NCBI GenBank assembly: GCA_900542125.1
Contig: UQMO01000011.1
Coordinates: 1-46,073 of the forward strand
Direction of reading: 5' to 3'
DNA from: an uncultured Collinsella sp.
GTDB lineage: Bacteria; Actinomycetota; Coriobacteriia; Coriobacteriales; Coriobacteriaceae
DNA: 46,073 nucleotides
Positions 7,726 to 15,784 of this stretch are shown piece by piece. Made by a program: the position numbers and the translations under genes. Under the pieces are notes generated by a model. It made no database searches and was not told the origin of the DNA. It saw nothing but the letters and a program-made list of their open reading frames with translations. Every line of letters begins with the position of its first letter. Within the stretch, counting starts at the first letter, position 1.

Positions 7726-8712
7726 ATGCCGATTAATGATCCCGAGAAGTCGGAGAATATGCGCAAGTCCATCCGCGTGTATTCCGGTTCCTCCAACCGT
7801 CCCCTCGCTCAGAAGATTGCTGAGTACCTTGGGGTCGAGCTTTCGGGCCTTACGCTAAAGCAGTTCGCCAATGGTGAGATTTACGCCCGCTACGACGAGA
7901 CCGTCCGCGGCGCCGACGTCTTCCTGATTCAGTCCGTGGCCGGCGGCAACGTCAACGACATGCTCATGGAGCTGCTCATCGCCACCGACGCTGCCAAGCG
8001 CGCATCCGCCCGCTCCATCACCGCCGTTATCACCCACTACGGCTATGCCCGCCAGGACCGCAAGGCCGGCCCGCGCGAGCCCATCACCGCCCGCCTCGTC
8101 GCCAACCTGCTCGAGCGCGCCGGCGTCAACCGCATCATCACCCTCGACCTGCACCAGGGCCAGATCCAGGGCTTCTTCGATATCCCGGTTAACCACCTGT
8201 CCGCACTGCCGCTGTTTGGCCAGTACTACAACGACATGCACTTCGACACCGACAACCTGGTTGTCGTCTCCCCCGACGTGGGTCGCGCCAAGGCCGCCAA
8301 GAAGCTGTCCGACATGCTCGGCTGCGACCTGGCCATCGCCCACAAGGGCCGTCCGCGCCACAACGCCGCCGAGGTCATGGGCATCATCGGTGACATCAAG
8401 GGCAAGACCTGCATCATCAACGACGACATGATCGACACCGCTGGCACCCTGTGCGCCAACGTCAAGGAGCTCAAGGCTATGGGCGCCGGCGACATCTACG
8501 TCTGCGCCACCCACGGCATCTTCTCCGGTCCGGCCATCGAGCGCCTGAACGATGCCCCCATCGTCGAGTGCGTCGTCACCGACGCCATCCCCGTCGAGGT
8601 CGGCGGCAAGATCAAGACCATCTCGGTCGCCGAGGAGTTCGCTCAGGCCATCTCCGCCGTTTACCACGAGGAGCCCGTCTCCACGCTCGTCGGCGGCGAC
8701 TTCGCGCTGTAG
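7726..8712 (+). CDS. prs: Ribose-phosphate pyrophosphokinase (PRPP synthetase)
   Basis: Transfers pyrophosphate from ATP to ribose-5-phosphate to make PRPP, the substrate for purF in this same window and for pyrimidine, histidine and NAD synthesis. 328 residues. Motifs: KQFANGEIYARYDETVRGAD (regulatory/ATP region), HYGYARQDRK (flexible catalytic loop), DLHQGQIQGFF (metal-binding), VVVSPDVGRAKAAKKL and the PRPP loop NDDMIDTAGTLC. Class I enzyme by sequence. The start ATG has AAGGAGAAGGG a few bases upstream; a later ATG (MRKSIRV, 12 codons in) is possible but lacks such a site. Confidence 0.97.
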   Translation: MPINDPEKSENMRKSIRVYSGSSNRPLAQKIAEYLGVELSGLTLKQFANGEIYARYDETVRGADVFLIQSVAGGNVNDMLMELLIATDAAKRASARSITAVITHYGYARQDRKAGPREPITARLVANLLERAGVNRIITLDLHQGQIQGFFDIPVNHLSALPLFGQYYNDMHFDTDNLVVVSPDVGRAKAAKKLSDMLGCDLAIAHKGRPRHNAAEVMGIIGDIKGKTCIINDDMIDTAGTLCANVKELKAMGAGDIYVCATHGIFSGPAIERLNDAPIVECVVTDAIPVEVGGKIKTISVAEEFAQAISAVYHEEPVSTLVGGDFAL

Positions 8713-8740
8713 TCGCATCGTCCTTGCAACCCGACGCATC

Positions 8741-8818
8741 GCCGCCGGAACAGAAGAAACCCCCGCGCTCCCCCTTGCTTCGCAAAGGTCGCGCGGGGGT
8801 TTCTTCTGTTCCGGCGGC
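8741..8818. repeat. Perfect 28-bp palindromic hairpin D between prs and pth
   Basis: 8741-8768 and 8791-8818 are perfect inverted copies; the 22-nt loop (8769-8790) carries TTGCTTCGCAAAG, itself a mini-hairpin. The same loop core occurs in elements at 30951 and 41010 with different arms. It may also end prs transcription. The remaining gap to pth shows no gene. Confidence 0.85.
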
Positions 8819-8935
8819 TCGCTCTGCCGCGGCCGTGCTTTTGTCTGGTGGGATTTCGCTGAAGCAAAGCCTCGCCTTCGGCGGGCGTGGTAGCCTTTGT
8901 CGTTGATTGAACTTTTGTGTAACGAAAGGATGAAC

Positions 8936-9565
8936 ATGGCAGCTGCACAGCCGCTTAAGATTCGCATGGTTGCCGGACTTGGCAACCCTGGCGATGAGTA
9001 TGCCGAGACCCGCCACAACGCCGGTTTTAAGGCGATCGACGAGCTGGCCCGTCAGGCCGGCGTCACGTACTGGAAAAACCAAGCAGGCGCCGAGGTCGCG
9101 CTCATCAACATCAACGATGCCGAGGAAGAGAACGGCAAGCGCCAGATTGTACTGGTCAAGCCGCAGTCGTACATGAACACCTCGGGCGGACCCATCTCCA
9201 AGCTCTGCCGCGAGTACAAGATCAAGGCCGAGGAGCTGCTCGTCATCCACGACGAGCTCGATATTCCCGCCGGCGACGTGCGTGTTAAGGTGGGCGGAGG
9301 CCATGCCGGTCACAACGGCCTGCGCTCCATCATCGACAAGATGGGCAGCCGCGACTTTAGCCGTATCCGCACCGGCATCGGCAACCCTCCCGGCAAGATG
9401 GCCGTGGCCGACTACGTGCTCAAGCAGCTGCGCGCCCGCGAAGCCGAGGATTTCCAGGACACCTGCGCCCGCGCCGCAGATGCCGCCGGTCTGGCCATCG
9501 TCCACGGCGTAATCTACGCCCGCGATCACGTAAACGGCGCCGCTTCCGCCAACGGCAAGCACTAA
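8936..9565 (+). CDS. pth: Peptidyl-tRNA hydrolase
   Basis: Frees tRNA from prematurely released peptidyl-tRNA. 209 residues. Motifs: GLGNPGDEYAETRHNAGF with the catalytic His in RHNAGF, KPQSYMNTSG, and HDELDIPAGDVRVK followed by GGGHAGHNGLRSI, all expected of bacterial Pth. The ATG at 8936 is favoured by GAAAGGA 5 bases upstream; the ATG two codons earlier overlaps that site. Third gene of the glmU-prs-pth cluster. Confidence 0.97.
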   Translation: MAAAQPLKIRMVAGLGNPGDEYAETRHNAGFKAIDELARQAGVTYWKNQAGAEVALININDAEEENGKRQIVLVKPQSYMNTSGGPISKLCREYKIKAEELLVIHDELDIPAGDVRVKVGGGHAGHNGLRSIIDKMGSRDFSRIRTGIGNPPGKMAVADYVLKQLRAREAEDFQDTCARAADAAGLAIVHGVIYARDHVNGAASANGKH

Positions 9566-9601
9566 AACCTACCATTTAGGGATGTTTATTTTGGCAGGTT
9601 T
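9565..9601 (+). repeat. GGGGAC-type palindrome, degenerate core, AACCTACCA arms
   Basis: AAACCTACCA...TTTTGGCAGGTTT with core GGGATGTTTA in place of GGGGACAGGTTTA. Its right half (9585-9601) is a perfect 17-bp inverted copy of 9728-9744. It overlaps the pth stop codon by one base. Confidence 0.6.
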
Positions 9602-9669
9602 CATCTGCGGAAACGCCGCGGCGGCTGCGTCGCAATAAACCCTGTGCCGCTATACATATGCAACGCTCC

Positions 9670-9718
9670 AAAGGGGGCCGGCCTCACCGAAGCGCGAGGC
9701 CGGCCCCCTTTGCCGTTT
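9670..9718 (+). terminator. GC-rich terminator-like hairpin after pth
   Basis: Perfect 16-bp stem (9670-9685 with 9696-9711), 10-nt loop, followed by GCCGTTTTG. It sits inside the pair of inverted GGGGAC-type elements. Confidence 0.7.
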
Positions 9719-9725
9719 TGCCTGA

Positions 9726-9764
9726 TAAAACCTGCCAAAATAAACCTCTCCCCCTTTGGCAGGT
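9726..9764 (-). repeat. GGGGAC-core palindrome, AACCTGCCA arms
   Basis: TAAAACCTGCCA...TTTGGCAGGT around AAATAAACCTCTCCCCC. The same arms and core recur at 25592. It is in inverted orientation to the copy at 9565. Confidence 0.65.
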
Positions 9765-9826
9765 CGAAGTGGATAAACCCTGCTCCCAACCGCCGAAGAC
9801 ACACGTAAGTGACATGTCCATGAGGG

Positions 9827-9832
9827 TATAAT
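9827..9832 (+). promoter_or_regulatory. Candidate -10 box for nfnAB
   Basis: TATAAT is a perfect -10 hexamer 105 bases before the nfnA ATG; no convincing -35 is seen at 16-18 bases upstream. Confidence 0.4.
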
Positions 9833-9937
9833 TTGCACCGTATGTTTGCACAACGCCTGTGCGCGTACGGTTATATTCGGGCTACCGTCCATTTCCGTGG
9901 AGGCACGGTTCGGCAGCCCTCACAAGAGAGGGGTTCT

Positions 9938-10777
9938 ATGTATAAGATCCTGGAGAAGACGCAGTTCTCGGAGAAGGTGTTCAAGTTCCGCATCGAGGCG
10001 CCTGCAATCGCCAAGCATGCGCACGCTGGACAGTTCCTCATGGTTCGCGCCAACGAGACGGGCGAGCGTGTCCCGTTTACCCTGGCCGGCTGGAACGGTG
10101 ACGAGGGCTGGGTCGAGTTCATCTTCATGGTGATCGGCAAGACCACCGAGATGCTGTCCACCTACGAGGCTGGCGAGTCGCTGCGCGACGTCGTGGGCCC
10201 GCTGGGCGTTCCCACCGAGATGGCCGAGGGCCCCTGCGCCGTCATTGGCGGCGGCGTCGGCCTGGCAATTGCCTTCCCGGTCGCCAAGCACCTGGTCGAG
10301 ACCGGTCATGAGGTGCACGCCATCATGGGCGCCCGCACCAAGGACCTCCTGCTCATGGAGGACCAGTTCCGCGAGCTCCTCGACGAGGACCACATCCACA
10401 TCACTACCGATGACGGTTCCTACGGCGAGCAGGGCGTTGTCACCGCTCCGCTGGAGCGCCTGCTGCAGGACAAGGCCGTCAGCCAGGTCTTCTGCGTCGG
10501 CCCCGTTCCGATGATGAAGTTCTCGACCCTCACCGCCCAGAAGTACGACACCCCCATCACCGCGTCGCTCAACCCCATCATGGTTGACGGCACCGGCATG
10601 TGCGGCTGCTGCCGCGTCGAGGTGGGCGGCGTGACCAAGTTCGCTTGCGTCGACGGCCCCGACTTCGATGCCACCCTGGTCGACTGGGATGACCTTCGTG
10701 CCCGCCAGGCCGCTTACCGTTCCGAAGAGGGCGCGTCCCTCAAGGCCTATGAGGAAAAGAGCTGCGCATGCCACTAG
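9938..10777 (+). CDS. nfnA: NfnA-like ferredoxin-NADP+ reductase subunit (FAD, 2Fe-2S)
   Basis: Small subunit of a NADH-dependent ferredoxin:NADP+ oxidoreductase or of a sulfide dehydrogenase/glutamate-synthase-like complex; cytoplasmic redox balancing. The 279 residues show an FAD-binding barrel with FTLAGWN, an NAD-binding GGGVGLAIAFPVAKHL, GPVPMMKF, and near the C-terminus MCGCCRV plus ACVDGPDFD, the cysteine pattern that holds the 2Fe-2S cluster. The ATG at 9938 is preceded by AGAGAGGGG; the longer frame from 9833 has no family support. It overlaps nfnB by 10 bases (ATGCCACTAG), so the two are translationally coupled. Confidence 0.88.
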   Translation: MYKILEKTQFSEKVFKFRIEAPAIAKHAHAGQFLMVRANETGERVPFTLAGWNGDEGWVEFIFMVIGKTTEMLSTYEAGESLRDVVGPLGVPTEMAEGPCAVIGGGVGLAIAFPVAKHLVETGHEVHAIMGARTKDLLLMEDQFRELLDEDHIHITTDDGSYGEQGVVTAPLERLLQDKAVSQVFCVGPVPMMKFSTLTAQKYDTPITASLNPIMVDGTGMCGCCRVEVGGVTKFACVDGPDFDATLVDWDDLRARQAAYRSEEGASLKAYEEKSCACH

Positions 10778-12177
10778 TTAACGGTCGTTTCGTTGCCGAT
10801 ATGAAGTCGCCCCGCACCCCCGATAACGAGGAGCCGGCTGCCGAGCGCGCCTGCGACTTCCGCCCCGTCGACAAGGGCTTCACCGAGGAGATGGCGCTGG
10901 CCGAGGCCGAGCGCTGCCTCAACTGCAAGAAGCCGTTCTGTGTTGAGGGCTGCCCCGTCAACATCAACATCCCCCGCTTTATCGAGCAGATCCGCGAGAA
11001 GGACTTCGGCGGCGCTCTCGATACCATCCGCGAGGACTCCATGCTTCCCGCCATCTGCGGCCGCGTCTGCCCGCAGGAGAACCAGTGCGAGGGCAAGTGC
11101 ATCCGCGGCAAGAAGTCCGAGCCCGTGGCCATCGGCCAGCTCGAGCGCTTCCTGGGTGACCGCCCCGAGCTCGCCTCCACGCCCAAGATGGCCCCCAAGA
11201 ACGGCAAGAAGGTCGCCGTCGTCGGCTCCGGCCCGTCCGGCATCACCTGCGCTGGCGAGCTCGCCCGTAACGGCTTTGACGTCACCGTCTTCGAGGCCTT
11301 CTTCACCGGCGGCGGCGTGCTGGTCTACGGCATCCCCGAGTTCCGTCTGCCCAAGGCGGTCGTCAAGCGCGAGATCGACGGCCTGGAGGACATGGGCGTC
11401 AAGTTTGAGTACAACTCCGTCGTAGGCAACATGGCCACGGCCGAGGAGCTGTTCGAGCAGGGCTTCGACGCCATCTACGTGGCGACCGGCGCTGGCCTGC
11501 CCAAGTTCCTCAATGTCCCCGGCGAGAACCTGCCCAACGTCTTCTTCGCGAACGAGTACCTCACCCGCGTGAACCTGATGAAGGCCAACAAGTTCCCCGA
11601 GTACGACACCCCCACCAAGCACGGCAAGAACGTCGTCGTCTTTGGTGGCGGCAACGTGGCTATGGACGCCGTCCGTACTGCCAAGCGCCTGGGCGCCGAG
11701 CACGCCATCATCGCCTACCGCCGTACCGAGGACGAGATGCCCTGCCGTCGCGCCGAGCTGCACCATGCTAAGGCCGAGGGCGTCGAGGTTCTGCCGCTCG
11801 TCTCCCCGCTCGAGTTTGTCGCTGGCGAGGACGGCTCCGTGTGCGCCGTCAAGGTCCAGAAGATGGAGCTCGGCGAGCCTGACGAGTCCGGCCGCCGTCG
11901 CCCGGTGCCCATCGAGGGCGCCATCGAGGAGATCCCCTGCGACGTCGCGATCTCGGCTATCGGCACCAACGCCAACCCCTTCGCAAAGAAGATCGGCGGC
12001 AAGATGGAGCTCAACAAGTGGGGCTACATCGTTGCCGACGAGGAGACCGGCCAGACCACCGATCCCCGTATCTGGGCCGGCGGCGACATCGTCACCGGTG
12101 CCGCTACGGTCATTCTGGCGATGGGCGCCGGCAAGAAGGCCGCCGCTTCCATCACCAAGAGCCTGCTGGGCGAGTAA
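10768..12177 (+). CDS. nfnB: NfnB / NADPH-dependent glutamate synthase-like FAD subunit
   Basis: Partner of nfnA; family proteins are annotated as gltA (glutamate synthase small chain type), SudA or NfnB. 469 residues. N-terminal Fe-S domain: CLNCKKPFCVEGCPVNINI and CGRVCPQENQCEGKC, giving two 4Fe-4S sites. Then GSGPSGITCAGELARNG (FAD), VFGGGNVAMDAVRTAKRLG (NADPH) and the closing WAGGDIVTGAATVILAMGAG. No large glutamate synthase subunit is nearby, so electron bifurcation or transfer with NfnA is more likely than glutamate synthesis; this is inference from the neighbour. Confidence 0.9.
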   Translation: MPLVNGRFVADMKSPRTPDNEEPAAERACDFRPVDKGFTEEMALAEAERCLNCKKPFCVEGCPVNINIPRFIEQIREKDFGGALDTIREDSMLPAICGRVCPQENQCEGKCIRGKKSEPVAIGQLERFLGDRPELASTPKMAPKNGKKVAVVGSGPSGITCAGELARNGFDVTVFEAFFTGGGVLVYGIPEFRLPKAVVKREIDGLEDMGVKFEYNSVVGNMATAEELFEQGFDAIYVATGAGLPKFLNVPGENLPNVFFANEYLTRVNLMKANKFPEYDTPTKHGKNVVVFGGGNVAMDAVRTAKRLGAEHAIIAYRRTEDEMPCRRAELHHAKAEGVEVLPLVSPLEFVAGEDGSVCAVKVQKMELGEPDESGRRRPVPIEGAIEEIPCDVAISAIGTNANPFAKKIGGKMELNKWGYIVADEETGQTTDPRIWAGGDIVTGAATVILAMGAGKKAAASITKSLLGE

Positions 12178-12205
12178 TCACCTACAGCACTAGCCACCAA
12201 ACGGC

Positions 12206-12243
12206 AAAGTCCCCGTCGAGCACACGCCCGGCGGGGACTTTTT
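12206..12243 (+). terminator. Terminator after nfnAB
   Basis: AAAGTCCCCG pairs with CGGGGACTTT around a 15-nt loop, followed by TTTCT. Confidence 0.85.
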
Positions 12244-12260
12244 CTATACCGGGCGCCCGA

Positions 12261-12293
12261 CCACCACGATGGGGACAGGCACCTTTGTGGTGG
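12261..12293 (+). repeat. GGGGAC-core palindrome, CCACCAC arms (copy 1)
   Basis: CCACCAC and GTGGTGG flank GATGGGGACAGGCACCTTT. The same 33-base unit occurs at 13771 and 16876 in opposite orientation, with a few changes. Confidence 0.8.
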
Positions 12294-12315
12294 TTTGGAG
12301 CCTGGCTGGTCGGTG

Positions 12316-12535
12316 TGTCTCGATCTGTAACAGGTAGGCCACGTTGAGTCCCGTAGTTGTTACAGATTGAGACATTGTGCGAACATCCACCTGTTCATCT
12401 CAATCTGTAACAGTAAGAGGCAAAATTCCTTGCTACGTGTTACAGATCGAGACATTGCGCCGGCGGTCAGACGATTCATCTAAACCTGTAACATCTAGGG
12501 CCGTTTTGGCTGGCTAGGTGTTACAGATTGAGATT
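12316..12535. repeat. Array of three inverted-repeat hairpins, 25-nt loops
   Basis: Three hairpins with 17-bp arms: 12316-12332/12358-12374, 12396-12412/12438-12454 and 12477-12493/12519-12535. The arms are versions of CATCTCAATCTGTAACA and its complement. Every loop is exactly 25 nt but of different sequence; the spacers between hairpins are 21 and 22 nt. No reading frame spans it. It fills most of the gap between nfnB and the convergent surface-protein gene. Confidence 0.9.
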
Positions 12536-12570
12536 TTGCTGAAGCCGAGAATAGGAGCTGTCACCAAAAC

Positions 12571-13743
12571 TTAGCGCTTGCGGCGCTTGGTCGCGGCGAC
12601 ACCGGCGGCGGCAACGGTTGCACCGGCGATACCCAGGGCGGCGACCGTCATCGCGGTGGCATCGCCCGTGGCAGCCAGGACGGCGTGGGACTTCTTGGCC
12701 GGCGTGGTTTTCTCAACCGTCTTGGTCACCGTGGTGGTTGCGGCAGGCTTGGTCTCCGGCTTGATCTCCGGTTTCTGCTCGAGCTTGGTATCGGGCTTCA
12801 CCTCGGGCTTAACCTCGGGCTGCGGCGCCGGCATCTCCGGGTCGACCGGGACCGGCTTAGCCTCGGGCGTAAACGTCAGGTCGGTAATTAGCCATAGCGT
12901 ACGGAACAAGCCGGGAACAGGCGCATGCTCGCTTGCCTTATCCACCCGATAACTGCACTCCACGCCATTGACCATCAGTTTAATGTTAGACGTAAAGAAG
13001 AAATCGCGCGCCGGCTTAAAGTACAGGCCATAGCGATAGGTCACACCAGATTTAAAAGCGTCGATGTGGTTGGTGATTTTCCGGTCCCAGAATATATCGG
13101 AGTTCACTTCACTTCCATCGCTGCCCGTCCAGAACTCACACTGAAGAATGGAGTTCGAGCCCGCCGGAGTGTCTGCCGTAAAGTCCGGTTTATCGCCCGC
13201 CCTAAAGATGGTGGTGGCGTCGTCAATCTCGATAACGTCGATAGTTTGCCAATCATCAACCGGCTGCTCGCACAGCATATTGGCCGCATTGGGCACAAAC
13301 ACGCCATCGACGGTCTTATCTGTCACGTCGGTCACACCATGCGACGTAATGGCGTCGTTTGCCGGCGCGGCGGCGTTGTCGCTGGGAATGTTTTGTTCAG
13401 CGGGTGCCGCATTGTTAGACTCATCGGCGGCGTCAGCCGGAGTCGTCTGCTGAGGTTCGGCGACAGTTTGTGCCGTCGGAGCAGCATCAGTTGCAGGCGC
13501 GGTCGCCGGAGCCGCATCCTCCGCAACCGCCGGTGTCACCGGAGCCGCGGCAACCTCACCAGTCGCAGCGGCGGGATCCGCACACTCGGTCGCAAGCGCC
13601 AAACTCGGCAGTAGCAGCTGACCAACCATAAGCGCACACGCACCGACGCTCGCAATCCTCACACCCACGCAGCGCCAAGTACCATGAACCAGCGAGCAAG
13701 TGCGTTCGCGCTGGGCATCCTTATCAAAGTGGCTTCCGTACAT
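12571..13743 (-). CDS. Secreted wall-anchored surface protein with LAATGD sorting signal
   Basis: Function not recognised. The 390 residues start with a basic segment and a hydrophobic signal peptide ending GQLLLPSLALA (about 25-50), followed by a long Ala/Thr/Pro-rich region (about 52-125), a globular middle with FWTGSDGSEVNSDIFWDRK and YRYGLYFKPARDFFF, a Pro/Lys/Glu repeat stalk (PEVKPEVKPDTKLEQKPE), then LAATGD, a hydrophobic stretch and KRRKR. The ATG at 13743 places the signal peptide correctly; the open frame to 13827 would run through a GGGGAC repeat. The signal peptide is clearly paralogous to that of the next surface protein. Confidence 0.85.
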   Translation of the reverse strand: MYGSHFDKDAQRERTCSLVHGTWRCVGVRIASVGACALMVGQLLLPSLALATECADPAAATGEVAAAPVTPAVAEDAAPATAPATDAAPTAQTVAEPQQTTPADAADESNNAAPAEQNIPSDNAAAPANDAITSHGVTDVTDKTVDGVFVPNAANMLCEQPVDDWQTIDVIEIDDATTIFRAGDKPDFTADTPAGSNSILQCEFWTGSDGSEVNSDIFWDRKITNHIDAFKSGVTYRYGLYFKPARDFFFTSNIKLMVNGVECSYRVDKASEHAPVPGLFRTLWLITDLTFTPEAKPVPVDPEMPAPQPEVKPEVKPDTKLEQKPEIKPETKPAATTTVTKTVEKTTPAKKSHAVLAATGDATAMTVAALGIAGATVAAAGVAATKRRKR

Positions 13744-13770
13744 AACGGCCTCCTTGGTCGTAGGGACATA

Positions 13771-13803
13771 CCACCATAAAGGCGCCTGTCCCCTTTGTGG
13801 TGG
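13771..13803 (-). repeat. GGGGAC-core palindrome, CCACCA arms (copy 2)
   Basis: Inverted orientation relative to the copy at 12261, with core GGCGCCTGTCCCC. It lies 27 bases upstream of the surface-protein start, within its leader or promoter. Confidence 0.8.
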
Positions 13804-13840
13804 TCCTGTACAACCAAGATGCGCCAAATGACTCTATACG

Positions 13841-13866
13841 CCTAGGTTCGTAGATGCGAACCTAGG
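13841..13866. promoter_or_regulatory. Perfect 10-bp inverted repeat upstream of the surface-protein gene
   Basis: CCTAGGTTCG and CGAACCTAGG separated by 6 nt. The position, about 100 bases before the 13743 start, fits an operator; there is no U-tract for termination. Confidence 0.5.
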
Positions 13867-13887
13867 CCTCTACCTGCAGAAATACAA

Positions 13888-13926
13888 AGAGCCGCCGCAA
13901 GGGCATTTATGCCCACGCGGCGGCTG
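13888..13926 (-). terminator. Terminator after the beta-helix surface protein
   Basis: AGCCGCCGC (13890) pairs with GCGGCGGCT (ending 13925), with an inner GGGC/GCCC pair; Ts follow on the minus strand. Confidence 0.7.
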
Positions 13927-13948
13927 AAAATGGCTATGAAAGCTTGCA

Positions 13949-15568
13949 CTAGCGGTTGCGGCGCTTGGACGCGACGAAGCCGGCGCCGATGACGGACGCG
14001 CCGGCGATGCCGAGAGCGGCTGCCGCCGTCGCGGCGCTATCGCCCGTGGCGGCCAGAGTGCCCACGGACTTCTGAGCCGCAACTGCCTTCGCGGCCGGCT
14101 TGGAGGCAGCAGCCGTGGAACTCGCCTGAGTCGGCGTCACGGACGGCGTGCCCGTCTCACTTCCACCGCCTGGCTGCGGCGCAGGAGCCGGGGTGGGCTC
14201 GGGCGCGGGATCGGGCTGCGGCGTGGGTTCGGGCTCGGCCGCATCCCCGTAGCTGATCACCACGTTGCGGGCGACCTCGTTGGAGGTCTTAATATCCTGG
14301 ATAGTGGACGACCCGGCGGTGCCGATGACGAGTCCGTTTCCGGCGGTGTCGTAGTCAAGTCCGTTTCCGGCAGTTTCTCGCACGGTGCCGCCGGCGGGAG
14401 TCGTAATCACCGACCCGTACATGATATCGAGTGCGGGATTCATAGACGGTCCCCCGCCCGTGGTCTTTCGGTTGACAACATAGATCCCCGCTGTCAGGCC
14501 CGACGCCTCAACATTCGATTTGAAAATCCTAATCTGGGGCCTTTCCAGATCGTCATATCCTGCGGCGATGATTCCGTAGTCCTCTCGACGAGGCCCAGGG
14601 TTGGGTTCGCTCACATTTCCGCCAGTACGCACTGTGAGGTTCGATTTTTGGACAAGCATCCACGTCGAACCGCCCTCCGCCTGCGCGTCAATGCCCCTCG
14701 AAGACAGCACCGCATCGCCGGCAAGTATCTCGACATCAGCTCCGTTGACGATCTGCAAGAGCGTGTTCTTGTTGATGCCAAGCGTATGGATGCCTGCAGA
14801 ATAATACGGGCCGTCCGCCGTCTTAATTGCAACCTTGGCGCCATCGATCGTGACGTCGCCCCCGTGCACGGAGACATAATCCGGTTCTTCCTGACCGCTT
14901 TCCCGAGCAACGCGACCGCCTGGCTTCCCATCGGCAAAGATGCCATAGGCGCTTTGCGGCGGCCGGTGTAGCCCATCCGCCTTCTTTGCCTCTATTTTAA
15001 CGTCGGCGCCCTTGTCGATTTTCACGTTGCCCGATTTCGCGCGAATACCGTTTGAGCAATAAAAGCTACCCGTAGATATCACGTTAACACTGGATCCACT
15101 TATAGTGATGTCTCCATTCGTGACACCATCGCCCGACGCAGTAAGCACATTATCCTGAGCCGTCGCGTTGAGGGTCCCCTCCCCCGTGATGGCGAGATTG
15201 CCGTCCTTGACCTCGATGGCGCTCTGCCCGGCATCGGCCGTTACGGTGTTGATGCCTGTAACGTCGATGGTGAGGTTGCCCTTGGCGCCGATGGAGCCGC
15301 CGTCGTAGCCGTTGAGCTTCATGTCGTTAGCGCCATCCCAGGACCAGGTTCCCGCCTCGTCGCCGGCAGCGGTGCCCGCGTCGTACTGCGTGCCGCCGAC
15401 GTTGACCCACTCGGCGGCGAGCGCCACGCTCGGCAGCAGCAGCTGGCCGGCCATGAGCGCGCAGGCCCCCGCGCAGGCGAGTTTTGCACCCACGCGGCGC
15501 CACGTTCCGTGAGAGAGCGAGCGCGCGCGGCCGTGATCGATTGGGTTGTCATGGATTTGCTTTCGCAT
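13949..15568 (-). CDS. Secreted beta-helix-like surface protein, LAATGD-anchored
   Basis: 539 residues. A signal peptide (about 20-52, ending GQLLLPSVALA) is followed by repetitive strands such as GNLTIDVTGINTVTA, GNLAITGEGTLNATA, GDITISGSSVNVIS and GNVKIDKGADVKIEA, the pattern of a right-handed beta-helix / carbohydrate-binding-type surface domain. A Pro/Glu-rich stalk (PEPTPQPDPAPEPTPAP) leads to LAATGD, a hydrophobic segment and KRRNR, a sortase signal. The ATG at 15568 follows AAGGAGG and fits the signal peptide; the frame is open to 15733 without support. No catalytic motif recognised. It is divergent from the LuxR-type gene, whose product may control it (inference). Confidence 0.85.
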   Translation of the reverse strand: MRKQIHDNPIDHGRARSLSHGTWRRVGAKLACAGACALMAGQLLLPSVALAAEWVNVGGTQYDAGTAAGDEAGTWSWDGANDMKLNGYDGGSIGAKGNLTIDVTGINTVTADAGQSAIEVKDGNLAITGEGTLNATAQDNVLTASGDGVTNGDITISGSSVNVISTGSFYCSNGIRAKSGNVKIDKGADVKIEAKKADGLHRPPQSAYGIFADGKPGGRVARESGQEEPDYVSVHGGDVTIDGAKVAIKTADGPYYSAGIHTLGINKNTLLQIVNGADVEILAGDAVLSSRGIDAQAEGGSTWMLVQKSNLTVRTGGNVSEPNPGPRREDYGIIAAGYDDLERPQIRIFKSNVEASGLTAGIYVVNRKTTGGGPSMNPALDIMYGSVITTPAGGTVRETAGNGLDYDTAGNGLVIGTAGSSTIQDIKTSNEVARNVVISYGDAAEPEPTPQPDPAPEPTPAPAPQPGGGSETGTPSVTPTQASSTAAASKPAAKAVAAQKSVGTLAATGDSAATAAAALGIAGASVIGAGFVASKRRNR

Positions 15569-15784
15569 GTGAGCCTCCTTGTCGTAAGGGGTGCTTCTGT
15601 AACACCATGTTACGGGAAGATAGCCGGATCCCGGGGCACAAATTCTCAAGTGGCGCATCTGCCAGCGCAAAAGGCGACAAGCGCGCAATCGCCGAGGGGG
15701 AGTCTTCGCTTTCCAAAGGCCCGCACATACCATCCTGGTCTACAACCGAGGAAACGGTTATTCCGTCCACCCAAAGGACCGTTC

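Noticed and set aside
7855..9018. Antisense frames of 300-390 residues opposite prs and pth
   Set aside because: They run through the palindrome at 8741 and two gene ends; no ribosome site or family resemblance.
12316..12535. CRISPR array
   Set aside because: The units alternate in orientation, the repeats are only 17 bases and there are no cas genes; better described as an inverted-repeat array.
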